NCBI GenBank assembly: GCA_020721875.1
Contig: DYLX01000002.1
Span: 142,073-206,072 of the forward strand
Origin: Leptospira biflexa
GTDB lineage: Bacteria > Spirochaetota > Spirochaetia > Treponematales > Rectinemataceae
Direction: 5' to 3'
DNA length: 64,000 nucleotides
Positions 45,191-55,211 of this stretch are shown piece after piece; within the stretch, counting starts at the first letter, position 1; the number at the start of each line of letters is the position of its first letter. The notes under the pieces are model-generated. The model had not been told where the DNA came from and did no database searches. It saw only the letters and a list, made by a program, of their open reading frames with translations. The position numbers and the translations under genes were made by a program.

Positions 45191-47693
45191 GCAGCACCAA
45201 GATCCCTCGGCGGGCGGCGCGTCAATGCGCTTGGAAGCCCCTCTAAAGACGCCATCAGCACACACCGGGGTGCCCTTAGCAGCTCAGCCGGTAATCCGGC
45301 GCCCGTCCTCCGCGCCAGAGCTCTCCGCGACGAAGAAATTTCATGTGGTGGCCCACGACCTGCCGAAGGTGGATGGTGAAAGTCTTGTGCTCGGACGTCC
45401 GGCCTACACCGACGATCTCGTCCCCGCGAACGCCCTCTATGTAAAGCTCGTACGAAGTCCGCACGCCTTCGCGCGCATCGTTTTCATCGACGCGACTGCC
45501 GCTCTCGCGCTCCCCGGTGTTGCCTGTGTTCTCACCTGGAAGGACTGTCCTCGCGTGCCCTATACGCGCGCCGGACAGGGCAACCCCGAGCCGAGCCCCC
45601 ATGATCGCTTTATTCTCGACGAGTTTGTACGCTATGTCGGCGATGAGGTTGCCATTGTCGCCGCCGAAGACGAAGCGACCGCAGAGAAGGCTGCCGCCCT
45701 CGTCGAGGTTCAGTACGAGGTGCTCGAGCCTGTGCTCAACTTTGAAAAGGCGCTCGACAACCCGATTGTCATCCATCCAGAGCCTGAAATTCACGAAATG
45801 TTCCCTATCGGCTTTGAGCCGAAGCGCAATATTGCCGCCGCCTACCACATGGAACTCGGCGATGTGGAGGCCGAGATCGCAGCCTCGCCTGTCAAGATTG
45901 AGACCACTGTCCACACACAGGCGCAGCAGCACGTTGCAATGGAGCCGCATGCTGCCTTCAGCTACCTCGACATCCACGGCAGGCTCGTAATCTATACCTC
46001 GACTCAGAACCCCTGGCATACCCGCCGCCTCCTCGGCCTCGCCCTCCAAAAACCCATCCGCGAGATCCGCATCGTCAAACCGCGTATAGGAGGCGGCTTC
46101 GGAGGCAAGCAGCAGATCCATGTCGAACCCTTCGTCGCGATGGTCACCTTGAAGACAGGCCGACCGGCGCGCCTCGCCCTCACGAGGCGCGAGGTCTTCG
46201 AGTCGACCTTCACGCGCCATGAAATGCGCGTCACCATTCGGCTCGGGGCTGACCGAAACGGCCTCCTCCGTGCGATCGACATGCAGATTCTCTCCAACAC
46301 AGGCGCGTACGGCGAACACGCCCTCACGACCTTCATGGTGGCAGGCTCGAAGACCCTTCCCCTCTATAATAAGGTCGCGGCGGTCCGTTTCGGCGGCCAC
46401 GTGGTCTACACAAACAAGGTCTCCGCAGGGGCTTACCGCGGATACGGTGCCATCCAAGGCCTCACCGGTCTCGAGTCCGCCATGGACGAACTCGCGCACA
46501 AAATCGGCATGGATCCCGTCGAGCTTCGCCGCATGAACATGATCCACGAAGGCGAAACGAGTGAAGTGTTTCGCATCATGGGCGAGGGTACCGAGGGTGT
46601 CGCGATGACCATTGAGTCTTGCAAGCTCGAGGAGTGCATCGCACGCGGGAAAGAGCTCATCGGCTGGGATGCTACCCATCTCGTGCGCGAAGTGGCGCCG
46701 GGCAAGCTGCGCGCCAAGGGCATGGCTATCGCCATGCAAGGGTCGGGCATTCCCCTTATTGATATGGGCTCGGCCCGGCTCGAGTTCCAGGACGGTGGCT
46801 TCTTTAAGCTGCACATAGGCGCGACCGACCTCGGCACCGGCTCCGACACCATCCTTGCGCAGATTGCCGCCGAAGCGCTTGGTGTCGAGATGAGCGACAT
46901 CGTGGTCTACTCCTCCGACACCGACCACACCCCCTTCGATGTGGGCGCCTACGCCTCCAGTACAACCTATGTCTCAGGATCTGCGGTGTTACGGGCCGCT
47001 CACAGTCTCAAAGAGAAACTCATCGTGGCCGCGGCTCGCAAACTCGGCGTGGCGCCCGGCGACATTATCTACGAAAACAAGGTGTTCCGCAGCGCCGATG
47101 GCAAAAAGTCCCTCAGCCTCGACGACTTTAGTTTCGACACGCTCTACCACGACGGGGCGGCGATGCAGACCATCGAGGCCACCGAATCATTCTCTGGCGA
47201 AAAATCGCCTCCGCCTTACATGGCTGCTTTTGTTGAGATCGAAATCGACACCGAGACCGGCAAGGTCGATGTGGTGCACTACGTGGCAGTTGTGGATGTC
47301 GGCACGCCGATCAGTCCCATGCTCGCCAAGGTACAGATAGAGGGTGGGCTTCTCCAGGGCATCGGCATGGCCCTTTACGAGGATGTGCGCTACTCCGAAA
47401 AAGGGCACATGCTCAGCCACAACATGATGACCTACCCCATTCCCTCGCGCGAGGATGTGGGACGCATCACAGTTGAGCTCGTGGACAGTTATGAGCCCTC
47501 CGGTCCCTTCGGCGCGAAGTCAGCCGGCGAAATCGGCATTGACACGCCGCCTTCGGCGATCGCAAATGCGATCCGGAATGCAACAGGCGTGCGCCTCACC
47601 GAGTACCCCTTCACGCCGGAGCGTGTACTCTCGGCAGTCCGGGCCGGCATGCTGAACGGCGGATATAGTGGCGCACGTGAGGCAATACAATGA
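45183..47693 (+). CDS. Molybdenum hydroxylase catalytic (Mo-binding) subunit, xanthine dehydrogenase-like
   Basis: KPRIGGGFGGKQQIHVEPF, AGAYRGYGAIQG, GSDTILAQIAAEALGV, EIGIDTPPSAIANAI. Confidence 0.93.
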   Translation: MSEQHQDPSAGGASMRLEAPLKTPSAHTGVPLAAQPVIRRPSSAPELSATKKFHVVAHDLPKVDGESLVLGRPAYTDDLVPANALYVKLVRSPHAFARIVFIDATAALALPGVACVLTWKDCPRVPYTRAGQGNPEPSPHDRFILDEFVRYVGDEVAIVAAEDEATAEKAAALVEVQYEVLEPVLNFEKALDNPIVIHPEPEIHEMFPIGFEPKRNIAAAYHMELGDVEAEIAASPVKIETTVHTQAQQHVAMEPHAAFSYLDIHGRLVIYTSTQNPWHTRRLLGLALQKPIREIRIVKPRIGGGFGGKQQIHVEPFVAMVTLKTGRPARLALTRREVFESTFTRHEMRVTIRLGADRNGLLRAIDMQILSNTGAYGEHALTTFMVAGSKTLPLYNKVAAVRFGGHVVYTNKVSAGAYRGYGAIQGLTGLESAMDELAHKIGMDPVELRRMNMIHEGETSEVFRIMGEGTEGVAMTIESCKLEECIARGKELIGWDATHLVREVAPGKLRAKGMAIAMQGSGIPLIDMGSARLEFQDGGFFKLHIGATDLGTGSDTILAQIAAEALGVEMSDIVVYSSDTDHTPFDVGAYASSTTYVSGSAVLRAAHSLKEKLIVAAARKLGVAPGDIIYENKVFRSADGKKSLSLDDFSFDTLYHDGAAMQTIEATESFSGEKSPPPYMAAFVEIEIDTETGKVDVVHYVAVVDVGTPISPMLAKVQIEGGLLQGIGMALYEDVRYSEKGHMLSHNMMTYPIPSREDVGRITVELVDSYEPSGPFGAKSAGEIGIDTPPSAIANAIRNATGVRLTEYPFTPERVLSAVRAGMLNGGYSGAREAIQ

Positions 47694-47801
47694 AGTTAGG
47701 CTTGCGCACTGGAATAGCGTACGCGTCCCCTCAAGGCGGGAGGATGCGCACTAAAGGGATATCACGCCTTAACCGCGTACTCCGCGCAAAGTGAGGGCAC
47801 A

Positions 47802-49046
47802 ATGAAGACACTTCGAGATTGGGTGGCAGGGCGTCTTGTGCGGGGTTCTCGCATCGCGCTCGCGGCAGTAACCTGGGCCTCAGGTTCCACCGCGCGGGGC
47901 ACGGACGCGCTTATGGCGATGGATGAATCCGGCGCGATGACGGGCACGGTCGGCGGCGGTTTTGCCGAAGGACAGACGATCGCCGCCATGCGTGAGCTGC
48001 TCGCAACCGCAACACCCCTCGTCGACACCTCGGGTGCGGCACTTTCTGGCACCCTTACATCCGCCCGCTCAGCTACAAGCGCCACCTCCCAAGATCTTCA
48101 CTTCGATCTCAGTCCCGAGGCGAACCTGTCGCAGATGACCTGCGGTGGCTTGCTCACCATTCACCTCGAGCGAATCGAACCCGACAGCGAGGCCGCCCAT
48201 GCGCTTCTCGCCTGCTTCGCGCGTGTTGATACAGGTGCGTCCACGGGAATTGCCTTTTTTGATGGTCCAAAAGACACAGTATCAAAGCCTGCGCCGGCCC
48301 ACGGCGCGCCTATCAGGCTCGCAGCTGTATTTGACGAAGATTATTCGATAACCAACGCGGAGCTGAATCCAACTCAGTCACTTCTGAGCGCGCTCCACGA
48401 AAGCAAACCAGGCTTTGACGGCGCAGCGATGTTCGAGTTTCAACAGCCACAGGCTGCCGATTCTTCAAACGCGGCGCGAGCCTTCTGGCTTGGCTTTTCG
48501 CCAGATCCGACCGTGTACATCTTCGGCGCGGGCCACGTCGGCCTTGCCACCTGCGAGGCTGCTACCCTCGCGGGCTTCAGTGTCATCGTGACGGACGACC
48601 GCCCTGAGCTCCTTACCGCCGAGCGCTTTCCGCGCGCGAGGTCGCTGCGCCGCATCGAGAACTTCGCTTCACCACTCGCGGCCGGGCCTCACTGCAATGC
48701 TATCGCACCCGGACCTCAAGACTGCGCCCTCATCCTGACACGCAAACCCGACATCGACCGGGAGATGCTCGCAAGCCTCCTCACCACGCGCGCGGGGTAC
48801 ATCGGCCTCATCGGTTCGAAGACAAAGCGCGCGGGCATTTTTGCATCCCTCAAAGAACAGGGCTTCTCCGATGAAGACCTCGCGCGAGTCCACGCGCCCA
48901 TCGGCCTTGCCATCGGCGCCCGCACTCCCGAAGAAATATCGATCAGCATTCTTGCTGAGATCATCGCGGTACGGGCAGGTGTGCTGCCCGCGACACGTTC
49001 ACCTGATAGTTCCGCTAAGACGGCGCCGCCCGCCGTTGCGCCCTGA
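47802..49046 (+). CDS. XdhC/CoxI-family molybdenum hydroxylase maturation factor
   Basis: TVGGGFAEGQTI, PTVYIFGAGHVGLATCEAATLAGFSVIVTDDRPE, YIGLIGSKTKRAG. Confidence 0.9.
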   Translation: MKTLRDWVAGRLVRGSRIALAAVTWASGSTARGTDALMAMDESGAMTGTVGGGFAEGQTIAAMRELLATATPLVDTSGAALSGTLTSARSATSATSQDLHFDLSPEANLSQMTCGGLLTIHLERIEPDSEAAHALLACFARVDTGASTGIAFFDGPKDTVSKPAPAHGAPIRLAAVFDEDYSITNAELNPTQSLLSALHESKPGFDGAAMFEFQQPQAADSSNAARAFWLGFSPDPTVYIFGAGHVGLATCEAATLAGFSVIVTDDRPELLTAERFPRARSLRRIENFASPLAAGPHCNAIAPGPQDCALILTRKPDIDREMLASLLTTRAGYIGLIGSKTKRAGIFASLKEQGFSDEDLARVHAPIGLAIGARTPEEISISILAEIIAVRAGVLPATRSPDSSAKTAPPAVAP

Positions 49047-49051
49047 GCACT

Positions 49052-49663
49052 ATGGCCTACTCAATTAACCTTCAACATATCGGCGCCATCATTCTTGCCG
49101 CGGGTTACTCTTCGCGCTTTGGCGCATTAAAGGCGCTCGTCGAGATCAATGGCGCGACCATGCTCGAGCGGGCGGCGCGCACCTTCTTGGATGCATCCAT
49201 TGAGCAGATTTTCGTGGTGACAGGCTTCGACACGGACCGCCTCACGGAGGCTGCACGCGCGCGCGGCCTTATCCCTGTGTACAACCCGGACTTCGCCCAG
49301 GGTATGTTCAGTTCGATCCTCGCAGGTCTCGCTGCCCTCCCCGCCGGCACCGAGGCCGCCTTCATTCTCCCGGTCGACATACCCTTTGTGTCGCCCGCCA
49401 CCCCGCGCGCGCTCGTCCGTGGCATCAGCGCGCACCTCGCGGCCCTCCCGAGGTACCAGGGCAAGACCGGTCACCCTCCCCTCATACGCAGGGCATGGTT
49501 CGACGCGATTCAGCGCTGGGAGGGCCCCGATGGCCTCCAGGGTTTCTTCCGCGCGCACCGCGCGGACATTGCACTTATCGATGTCGCCGATCCTTTCATC
49601 CATGTCGACATCGACACACCACGCAATCTTGAAATCGCGCGGCTGAGCATGGACATTAGGTAA
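49052..49663 (+). CDS. MocA-like molybdopterin cytidylyltransferase
   Basis: GAIILAAGYSSRFGALKALVEINGATMLERA; VDIPFVSP; GHPPLIRRAWFD. Confidence 0.9.
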   Translation: MAYSINLQHIGAIILAAGYSSRFGALKALVEINGATMLERAARTFLDASIEQIFVVTGFDTDRLTEAARARGLIPVYNPDFAQGMFSSILAGLAALPAGTEAAFILPVDIPFVSPATPRALVRGISAHLAALPRYQGKTGHPPLIRRAWFDAIQRWEGPDGLQGFFRAHRADIALIDVADPFIHVDIDTPRNLEIARLSMDIR

Positions 49664-49798
49664 TTGCGCGTCTTTCACCACTGGTATGCGTCGCCCTTAT
49701 CGCACTCGCGAGCTGTGCCTCTTTCGTCACCATTATGCGCCACCCTTATCGCACTCGGACGCCGCAATTATTGCATAGGCGCTCCTCGCAAGATGCCT

Positions 49799-50407
49799 TC
49801 ACTTTATTTCCACGATAATGATCAGCGACTCGCCGCGCGCCGGTAATGTCAGCACGAGCGTTTCGCCGCTCGCCCGCTCGAGTCCGGTGAATCGCTGTTC
49901 CGCTCCACTCAAAAACTGCCCTTGTCCATGTGCATACTCTGCCTTCCTCGCGCCACGCACGCTTCTGTGCGTACCCACGATGCCGGCGTAGCGAACGAGG
50001 ACAGGGCCGCGCTCCCACGATTTTGGCCTCCGAATCGCGAGCTGGAGAACACCATTATCCGCGGTTGCGGGAGAAACTGACATAGATGCCGAGAGAGGCG
50101 CAAAGGGCGATCCTTGCTCTTCATCGGCGAGAACCTTAGGCATCACCCAGATGAGGGCTCGCCCGCCCCCTGGCGCAAGCACGGCTCCGACCGCTTCCGC
50201 CCACGCGGGGAGACGAACGAACTTGAGCGGCTCGCATCCCCCGTCCGCGTAAAAGTCGCCGAGCGCGATCGTGTCGCCTCCACATGTGAGCCAACGCGTT
50301 GCAAAGTCGACGGCACGCTCGAGCGTCGCGCCAGGCGCGAGCTCTTGGCGCGCGCCGGGCTCAAGCTCCCCGCTGCCCTGGCGCCCGCCATTCGATGACG
50401 CGCTCAT
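49799..50407 (-). CDS. Hypothetical protein, last gene of exported hydrolase operon
   Basis: 202-aa ORF with ATGA overlap to the upstream M14-like gene; no recognised domain. Confidence 0.6.
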   Translation of the reverse strand: MSASSNGGRQGSGELEPGARQELAPGATLERAVDFATRWLTCGGDTIALGDFYADGGCEPLKFVRLPAWAEAVGAVLAPGGGRALIWVMPKVLADEEQGSPFAPLSASMSVSPATADNGVLQLAIRRPKSWERGPVLVRYAGIVGTHRSVRGARKAEYAHGQGQFLSGAEQRFTGLERASGETLVLTLPARGESLIIIVEIK

Positions 50408-51579
50408 ATTCCCTCGAGCCAGCGGCTCACTTCCTCGACCGAGGAAGGAAAACCTTCGATGACGAGCGCATCCTTAGCTTCAGACATCGCGCTGGCATTT
50501 TCGAGTAGAGCCTTCGCAGCGCGGAGGTGCACATATACGCGCAGCGCGAGAGGAGCCTTTGCGTGGTGGAGCTGATCTACGGTGGGGTCATCTTTCGGCT
50601 GGGCGGGATTCGGCGTTTCGACGAGAAAGGCTGCCACGCCCATTCTACCCCACTCCCAATGCGAGTAGCCCGCGAATTCATCGCGGGAGTCCTCGAGGTG
50701 AAAGGTGACCCCCGTCGTGTCTTCGATGTCGAGGGTGGCGAGCGCTGCCACGTCGAGGTACTCTTTTCTCGTAATGATTGACCAGGTAAGGGCTGAGTCT
50801 ATGCTGGCTTCATGAAGGTCGAGGGCGATGTGAGCGGATTCAGCGCGGAGCATCGCGGTGATCGCATAGGCGGTCTGGGCGGTGCGCCTGCCGTCGAGCA
50901 AGCCGGGATACGCGCGGTTTAGATTGCGAGCTTCCTTGCCAGCAAGCGGCTGAAAGGTACTCGTTGCAAGCGGTGGGATAAATTGTTCGGGATCCGGCTC
51001 CGTCTCCTGGAGAGGATTCGAGAACCGCGTGCCATAGCGGATGGTACGCCCGTTCAGTTCGACGAGGCGGGGTGCCTGCGCGCCGTTCAGCGACCACGTG
51101 GCCCCCGAAGCGTTTGCACGCGGTACAATCGCGAGACGTCCGTGCAAAACCTCGCAGCGCTCGATGATCCAATAGGCCGCAAGTACACCCGCGATTTCGT
51201 TTGCATGCGCACCTGCAATGATGGCGGCTGTAAAGGGTGCATTGGAAGCGTTGGAAGCATTGGATATATCTGACGCGCCGCTTGTGCTGGATGCCTTTGC
51301 GTCACTGGGCGCACCCGAGAGTAGATACACCGGCGCGTCGAAGGGTGTCCGCGCGAGTGCAGGCACAAAATCGGAGAGCGAGCGCATTTCGGTTACGCCC
51401 TTTCCCGGCCGCACTTCAGAAGCAACCAGCGAGACGCCGCTCCCGGCGCTCTCAGTACTCTCGCTGCTCCCGGCGCTCTCAGTACTCTCGGCGTTCTCAG
51501 TACACTCGCCGCTCTCGGCGCCCACAGACGTGAGCGTAAGCGCGGCGAGCATCAGCGATACGGCAAAAATCCTTTTCAT
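50404..51579 (-). CDS. Exported succinylglutamate desuccinylase/aspartoacylase-like (M14-like) hydrolase, paralog of the 53893-54960 gene
   Basis: Signal peptide MKRIFAVSLMLAALTLTSVGA; AAIIAGAHANEIAGVLAAYWI, EARNLNRAYPGLLDGRRT, HIALDLHEA. Confidence 0.85.
   Translation of the reverse strand: MKRIFAVSLMLAALTLTSVGAESGECTENAESTESAGSSESTESAGSGVSLVASEVRPGKGVTEMRSLSDFVPALARTPFDAPVYLLSGAPSDAKASSTSGASDISNASNASNAPFTAAIIAGAHANEIAGVLAAYWIIERCEVLHGRLAIVPRANASGATWSLNGAQAPRLVELNGRTIRYGTRFSNPLQETEPDPEQFIPPLATSTFQPLAGKEARNLNRAYPGLLDGRRTAQTAYAITAMLRAESAHIALDLHEASIDSALTWSIITRKEYLDVAALATLDIEDTTGVTFHLEDSRDEFAGYSHWEWGRMGVAAFLVETPNPAQPKDDPTVDQLHHAKAPLALRVYVHLRAAKALLENASAMSEAKDALVIEGFPSSVEEVSRWLEGI
51440..51520. 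repeat. 27-bp tandem repeat (2 near-perfect copies plus 1 degenerate)
   Basis: ctcccggcgctctcagtactctcgctg / ctcccggcgctctcagtactctcggcg / ttctcagtacactcgccgctctcggcg; encodes the Glu/Ser-rich post-signal linker. Confidence 0.85.
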
Positions 51580-52175
51580 TTCAGGACCATGAGACTCTTG
51601 AGCACATTTCCCGCCTCAGTGATCGAGGAAACCTCGACGAGCGGCACGCCGACCTTCGTGCACAGATCGGTGAAAAACCCATCGGTATTGCCGCCCTTCA
51701 CCACGATAACAATGTTCGACACCGGCACGCAGAGCTCGATAATCTTGTTCGATGCCTCTCCGCGACGCGCAGTACCGCCAGTATGCATGGCGATGATCTT
51801 CATGCTCTCTTTCTGCGCCTGGGCGATAATCGCTTTGACACGGTCCATCTCCTGGTCGAGGCTCAAGCCCGCCGCGCCGAGGCCTTTATTCGAAGCCCCG
51901 AGCACGAGAACGAGCGTTTTGAAACCCGAGAGCGCCTGGGGTTTAGCTGAGATTTCGTAGCTGAAACCAAGCTTAAGTCTCGTATTGGCGAGTACTTTGA
52001 CAATAGCCGCATCCGAGGTTTGGCCCGCGGAAGTGATGAATCCCGGTTGCGGGAAGCTCCCAAGCAAGGCCGCCGGTGCCGAAGACTGCGCGAACGCCGT
52101 CATCGGCGCGAGGACCGCGAAGACGCAGAGCGCAAGGAAGAGTGCTCTGATTCGATAGTGTGTGATCATGACCAA
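51576..52175 (-). CDS. Exported DUF6305-like protein
   Basis: Signal peptide MVMITHYRIRALFLALCVFAVLAPMTAFAQ; ITSAGQTSDAAIVKVLANTRLKLGFSYEISA, LVLVLGASNKGLGAAGLSLDQE resemble DUF6305 as I recall it. Confidence 0.6.
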   Translation of the reverse strand: MVMITHYRIRALFLALCVFAVLAPMTAFAQSSAPAALLGSFPQPGFITSAGQTSDAAIVKVLANTRLKLGFSYEISAKPQALSGFKTLVLVLGASNKGLGAAGLSLDQEMDRVKAIIAQAQKESMKIIAMHTGGTARRGEASNKIIELCVPVSNIVIVVKGGNTDGFFTDLCTKVGVPLVEVSSITEAGNVLKSLMVLK

Positions 52176-52181
52176 CGCTCC

Positions 52182-53852
52182 TTAGAACCCAAACACCGCG
52201 CCGTCGCGCCTCGGATCGGCCCCGCCATACATCGTACCGGTCGCAGGGTCGACAACGATTGCCTGCGCGCCGCCGAAGAAGAGGTCGTAGTCGGGGTACA
52301 CTTTGAGCTTATACCCGATTGACATGAGCCAGTCCTGGGTCTCTTTGGGCATTCTAGCCTCGATTGAGAGCACTTTCTCGGTGTCGCGGGCATAGAAGCG
52401 CGGCGACTCGATCGCCTCTTGGACGCCCATGTGGTAGTCGAGGAGATTGACCGCGAGAATGACCATTGTCGAGATGATTCTTCCCGCGCCTGGGGTTCCC
52501 ATGGTGACAAAAGGCACACCATCCTTGGCGATGATCGTTGGCGCGATCGTAGTGCGCATACGCTTGCCTGGCGCGTAGGAGTTCGGTCCGCTCCTCGACC
52601 AGTTCTGCATCTCATTGTTGAGGACGATGCCGGTGCCCGGAACTACGACGCAGGCTCCCCAGAATCCAGAAATTGTCTGCGTGAGGGCGACCATGTTGCC
52701 GCTGCGATCCACTACCGAGAGGTGGGTGGTCGAGGGATGCTCGTAGGGAGTCCCTGCCTTGACGGAGGGCGACATCTTCGTGAGATCGATCTCCTGGGCA
52801 CGGGCTTTGGCGTACGCTTTGTCGAGGAGTCCCTCCACAGGAACCTTGGTGAAGGCAGGGTCGCCGACATACGCGGAGTTGTCCGCAAACCCCCGCTTCA
52901 TCACTTCAGCCATAATGTGCACATTGCGCGGTGAGAGCGGGGCTTCGGAGGCGAGGTCGAAGTTTTCGAGCATGTTGAGCATTTCGATGACGGAGAGGCC
53001 GCCCACAGGGGGAGGCGCGGAGACAATCTCATACCCACGGTAGGTTCCGCGCACGGGCTCGCGCTCGATAGCTCGATACGCCGCGAGATCAGCCTTGCCG
53101 ATGTAGCCGCCATTCTTCGCCATATCGGCGGCGATGGCGTCGGCAATCTCACCCTTGTAGAATACATCGGGGCCACCCGCCGCGATCTTCTCAAGGGTTG
53201 CCGCGAGGTCGGTGTTCCTGATGATGTCGCCGGTTTGGAGGGGTAGCCCTTCCGGGGCGACAATCTTGAGCAGTGCGTCGTTTTTCGAAATGGGGTCAAA
53301 CTTGTCGGAGATAGTCTGTGCAAGTGTTTCGCTCACGATAAAGCCATTACGCGCATAGCGAATCGCAGGCGCCATAACCTCGGCGAGGCTCATTGTCCCG
53401 TATTTTTGAAGCGCGTCGCAGAGTCCTGCGACGACACCGGGAACGGCAACCGCTACGTGACCCTCTTTGCCGAACTTTATCTTGGACATATCGGTGAGTG
53501 GTGCCATCGAGCGATAGTCGATCGCGACCGTGATCTTTTTATCCGCAAGGTAGATGACCATCATGCCTTCGCCGCCGAGGCCCGTGGCGTTGGGCTCCAC
53601 GACGCCGAGCGCAAACGCAGAGGCAACCGCAGCATCGACCGCGTTGCCGCCCGCCATTAGTATTTCGAGGCCTGCCGCCGAGGCGAGGGGCTGCGCGGAC
53701 GCAACCATGCCATTGCGCGCAGTAACCTCAGCCTTCAGCGTATCCGCTGCGGACAACGGCGCCGCGATGACAAGCGCAAATACCACAAAACCGATGAGGC
53801 TCAGCGTGAGGCGATTCAAGCCCCATGACCGTCTCACTCTTTTCATTTCCAT
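52182..53852 (-). CDS. ggt: Gamma-glutamyltransferase, exported
   Basis: NGMVASAQPLASAAGLEILMAGGNAVDAAVASAFALGVVEP, STTHLSVVDRSGNMVALTQTI (autocleavage Thr), GAGRIISTMV. Confidence 0.96.
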   Translation of the reverse strand: MEMKRVRRSWGLNRLTLSLIGFVVFALVIAAPLSAADTLKAEVTARNGMVASAQPLASAAGLEILMAGGNAVDAAVASAFALGVVEPNATGLGGEGMMVIYLADKKITVAIDYRSMAPLTDMSKIKFGKEGHVAVAVPGVVAGLCDALQKYGTMSLAEVMAPAIRYARNGFIVSETLAQTISDKFDPISKNDALLKIVAPEGLPLQTGDIIRNTDLAATLEKIAAGGPDVFYKGEIADAIAADMAKNGGYIGKADLAAYRAIEREPVRGTYRGYEIVSAPPPVGGLSVIEMLNMLENFDLASEAPLSPRNVHIMAEVMKRGFADNSAYVGDPAFTKVPVEGLLDKAYAKARAQEIDLTKMSPSVKAGTPYEHPSTTHLSVVDRSGNMVALTQTISGFWGACVVVPGTGIVLNNEMQNWSRSGPNSYAPGKRMRTTIAPTIIAKDGVPFVTMGTPGAGRIISTMVILAVNLLDYHMGVQEAIESPRFYARDTEKVLSIEARMPKETQDWLMSIGYKLKVYPDYDLFFGGAQAIVVDPATGTMYGGADPRRDGAVFGF

Positions 53853-53892
53853 AATATACCCTCCTATAAAGTATGCTCCTATAAAGTATTTT

Positions 53893-54960
53893 TTAGTTTA
53901 AAAGCGCCCCGACACCCTGATCTTTAACCGTATGCCAGTCAGGATAATATGAGAATGCGATGCGCTTGTCGGGTGGACAGCCATCGTTCCATGCGTCGAG
54001 AATCGCGCCGATGCTCGCGAGGTGGGTGGCGACGCGGAGCGCAAGCGGATACTTCGGGTCCTCCGTCGGATTCCCATTCTTGCTTGATTGGGCAGGATTG
54101 GGCGTCTCAATGAGGAAAGCATATGCGTCGGTTCCATCGCCCCACTCCCGGTGCGAGAGTCCGTGGAAAGTTTCACTCGAGGGTTCGAGCTTCATGCTGA
54201 GGCCTTCCATCTCGAGGTTAATTACCGCAAGCGCGGCGGTATCGAGGTTCTTCGGGTTTGCGACAATCATATTCGCCAGTCTTGACTCGACCCCCGCCTC
54301 GTGGAGATCAAAGGCGATATCGACACACTCGCTCCGCAGCAGGGTCATGACAGCCCAGGCGAGTTTTTGGGTCAGGTTTCCGTCGGGCGCTCCAGGGTAG
54401 GCACGGTTGAGATTACGTGCCTCGACGCCTTCGAGGGCATTGCCTCCCTTGGGGTGGACATAGCGCTCAGGATCGGGCTCGCCCTGGTGCACCGGGTCGG
54501 TGAAGCGGGCGCCGTATTTGAAGAAGCGCGGACCGCGTGTGGTGTCGACACGGATCCACGAAGGCATTGTGGTGCTCTCTGTGTAGGTGGACGCGCTGGT
54601 ATTGAGATCGGGAATAACAATGAGCCGGCCGACCGAGGGCAAAGCACGCTCTGCGAGTAGCACCGCCGTAAGAATCCCCGCGATCTCGTTCGCGTGGGTT
54701 CCTCCTGCGACGAACACGGTCGCGCCTGGAGCACCGGAATCGATTATGAATACGCGCGTGTCTGCGGGCGTGCCGAAAAGGCCATCGAACCATTCGGAGA
54801 GCCATGCTATACGCACGCGCTCAGCGGGCTGGGAGGGGCGCACATCGTGGAGAATGGTCGCACCCCCTCGCGATACTCCCGGCACGGGGTCCGCGAGTAT
54901 CGGCGACGCGGCAACCAAGAGTAGCGTGCATAGTATGGGTAATAAAGAATATTTGCGCAT
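53893..54960 (-). CDS. Exported succinylglutamate desuccinylase/aspartoacylase-like (M14-like) hydrolase
   Basis: Signal peptide MRKYSLLPILCTLLLVAASPILA; VFVAGGTHANEIAGILTAVLLAERALP, EARNLNRAYPGAPDGNLTQ, DIAFDLHEAGVES. Confidence 0.85.
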   Translation of the reverse strand: MRKYSLLPILCTLLLVAASPILADPVPGVSRGGATILHDVRPSQPAERVRIAWLSEWFDGLFGTPADTRVFIIDSGAPGATVFVAGGTHANEIAGILTAVLLAERALPSVGRLIVIPDLNTSASTYTESTTMPSWIRVDTTRGPRFFKYGARFTDPVHQGEPDPERYVHPKGGNALEGVEARNLNRAYPGAPDGNLTQKLAWAVMTLLRSECVDIAFDLHEAGVESRLANMIVANPKNLDTAALAVINLEMEGLSMKLEPSSETFHGLSHREWGDGTDAYAFLIETPNPAQSSKNGNPTEDPKYPLALRVATHLASIGAILDAWNDGCPPDKRIAFSYYPDWHTVKDQGVGALLN

Positions 54961-55044
54961 AACGGAAAACCTCTGCTCAAGATTTAGTGGTAAACACGCT
55001 AGCGCTGAAGGTATGCGAAGTCAATATAAAATCGCGATTCGAGA

Positions 55045-55080
55045 GAAAAAAAGCCCATTCCTGCACGGGGAATGGGCTCG
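55045..55080 (-). terminator. Terminator downstream of gguB operon
   Basis: aaaaaaagcccattcctgcacggggaatgggct: hairpin with U tract on the - strand. Confidence 0.8.
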
Positions 55081-55176
55081 ATTTATAAATCTACGCGCTG
55101 ATTGGGATGTAACGACGAGCAGCTATGCAACACGAACGCCACCGCGCGCGCAACAACGCCCCTCAAAACACGTGCC

Positions 55177-55211
55177 GCGCTTACGACCTGCGCTTACGAC
55201 CTGCGCTTACG
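55177..55211. repeat. 13-bp tandem repeat (2.7 copies) overlapping the gguB stop codon
   Basis: gcgcttacgacct gcgcttacgacct gcgcttacg; the stop TAA (complement of tta at 55194-55196) lies within unit 2. Confidence 0.9.

Noticed and set aside
45276-46928. 550-aa minus-strand ORF opposite the Mo-binding subunit
   Set aside because: Mirror ORF created by GC-rich codon usage; the sense strand encodes a clear molybdenum hydroxylase with conserved motifs.
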